DNA from: JAXGVG01 sp040773965
GTDB lineage: Bacteria > Pseudomonadota > Alphaproteobacteria > UBA9219
Length of the DNA: 15,491 nt
Direction: 5' to 3'
NCBI GenBank assembly: GCA_040773965.1
Contig: JAXGVG010000030.1
Location: forward strand, 1-15,491
Shown here in pieces: positions 15,031 to 15,491 of this stretch. Both the position numbers and the translations under genes were made by a program. The notes below the pieces were generated by a model that made no database searches, was not told the origin of the DNA, and was given only the letters and a program-made list of their open reading frames with translations. Within the stretch, counting starts at the first letter, position 1, and each line of letters starts with the position of its first letter.

Positions 15031-15491
15031 ATGTCACGGTAACGTCAAACGATGGCGAAGCCGTTGCGCCTACCGTCTGGTTTCCATCGACGGTCAGCTT
15101 AACGCCGACAAGAAGAGTTTTTCCGCCACCTGGCGCGGCTTGGGACGACAAGCTGCAAGCTTCCTCGGTGCCGCCGTTATAGGCGCAAGTCGCATCCGAA
15201 GGCGTGACTCCTGTGTCAGCCGTATAACCCTCGACGGCAATATCGATGGTTTGTGTGCTGGATCCCGAGATAGTCAGGCTGCCGGCCTGAGACGTGCCGC
15301 CGATCCATTCGCCGCCGCTCGCCGGGGTAACGCTGCCGGTTGTGTCTATGGTATAAGTCCCGGCTTGCTGGGCTTTCACAAGGCCGAAATCGATATCGTT
15401 GTTTTTGACGATGCTTAGTGGCGTGTCAAAGCTGATATTGGCGGAAACGGTAGTGGATTCGGCCCACGCCGCAGCGGGGAAAAACACTCCC
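15023..15491 (-). CDS. DUF4402 pilin subunit, probably major (5' end outside window)
   Basis: The frame is open to the window edge, so the start and most of the signal peptide are missing. What is left begins in the hydrophobic end (VFFPAAAWA) with a likely cut before ESTT. The mature domain of about 145 residues matches the DUF4402 pattern: IDFGLVKAQQAGTYTID, then SGGEWIGG, a GSLTISGSS strand, LLVGVKLTVDGNQTVG and a C-terminal FDVTVTYH. Two Cys (in DATCAYN and EEACSL) probably form a disulphide. Being the first pilin gene of the operon and the most canonical, it is the likely major shaft subunit, held in the periplasm by the PapD-like chaperone and secreted by the usher. Its stop TAG was created by the element insertion. 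The GTG at 15487 is probably not the true start. Confidence 0.8.
   Translation of the reverse strand, partial: GVFFPAAAWAESTTVSANISFDTPLSIVKNNDIDFGLVKAQQAGTYTIDTTGSVTPASGGEWIGGTSQAGSLTISGSSTQTIDIAVEGYTADTGVTPSDATCAYNGGTEEACSLSSQAAPGGGKTLLVGVKLTVDGNQTVGATASPSFDVTVTYH

Noticed and set aside
14766..15042. Two opposed small open frames (78 and 79 codons), each containing MGSARAKK
   Set aside because: They arise because the inverted repeat arms encode the same residues on both strands. They have no ribosome site and no family resemblance.

Overview
The window comes from a Gram-negative bacterium and looks alphaproteobacterial. Coding regions are GC-rich (about 60% where I counted by hand). There are signal peptides, a lipobox and an outer-membrane usher. 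The ArgD/ArgF proteins and the putative heat-shock promoter before htpG (CTTGAA, 16 bp, CCAATAT) resemble alphaproteobacterial types. I cannot name the genus from the sequence alone.

Layout. (1) Positions 1-183: the 3' end of an unrecognised gene on the plus strand, visibly less GC-rich than what follows. (2) 214-3422, minus strand: htpG (Hsp90) and, upstream of it, a protein ending in a degenerate EAL domain. (3) 3667-9376, plus strand: a tightly packed run of six genes. They are a membrane-anchored PAS/degenerate HD-GYP protein, argF, an ABC-2 permease without an ATPase partner, argD, a small lipoprotein and a membrane-anchored alpha/beta-hydrolase-like protein. (4) 15491-9373, minus strand: an alternative chaperone-usher pilus operon. 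It reads DUF4402-type pilin (5' end outside the window), a 161-bp mobile element, a second DUF4402-like pilin, a PapD-like chaperone, and a very large usher. The two long runs converge, and their last genes overlap by four bases in their stop codons.

The most notable part is the pilus operon. The usher's natural start is at 13290: a clear signal peptide begins 24 nt after the chaperone stop. Codon 57 of that frame is an amber TAG (13120-13122), and the same frame then stays open for 1243 more residues. TAG is also the terminal stop of htpG, the lipoprotein, the first pilin and the usher itself, so recoding is unlikely. A nonsense mutation or a sequencing error is the simple reading.

In the same operon a MITE-like element has inserted into the TA of a 12-bp palindromic target lying on the stop codon of the first pilin. 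It has 45-bp perfect terminal inverted repeats, a TA target duplication and a terminator-like core. The insertion leaves the pilin protein intact and places a strong hairpin between the pilin gene and the assembly genes. Together these suggest an operon that is decaying, switched off, or re-tuned.

The divergent pair at 2181-4908 is the second point of interest. Both proteins carry c-di-GMP phosphodiesterase folds (EAL and HD-GYP) that have lost key catalytic residues, which points to binding or scaffold roles rather than enzymes.
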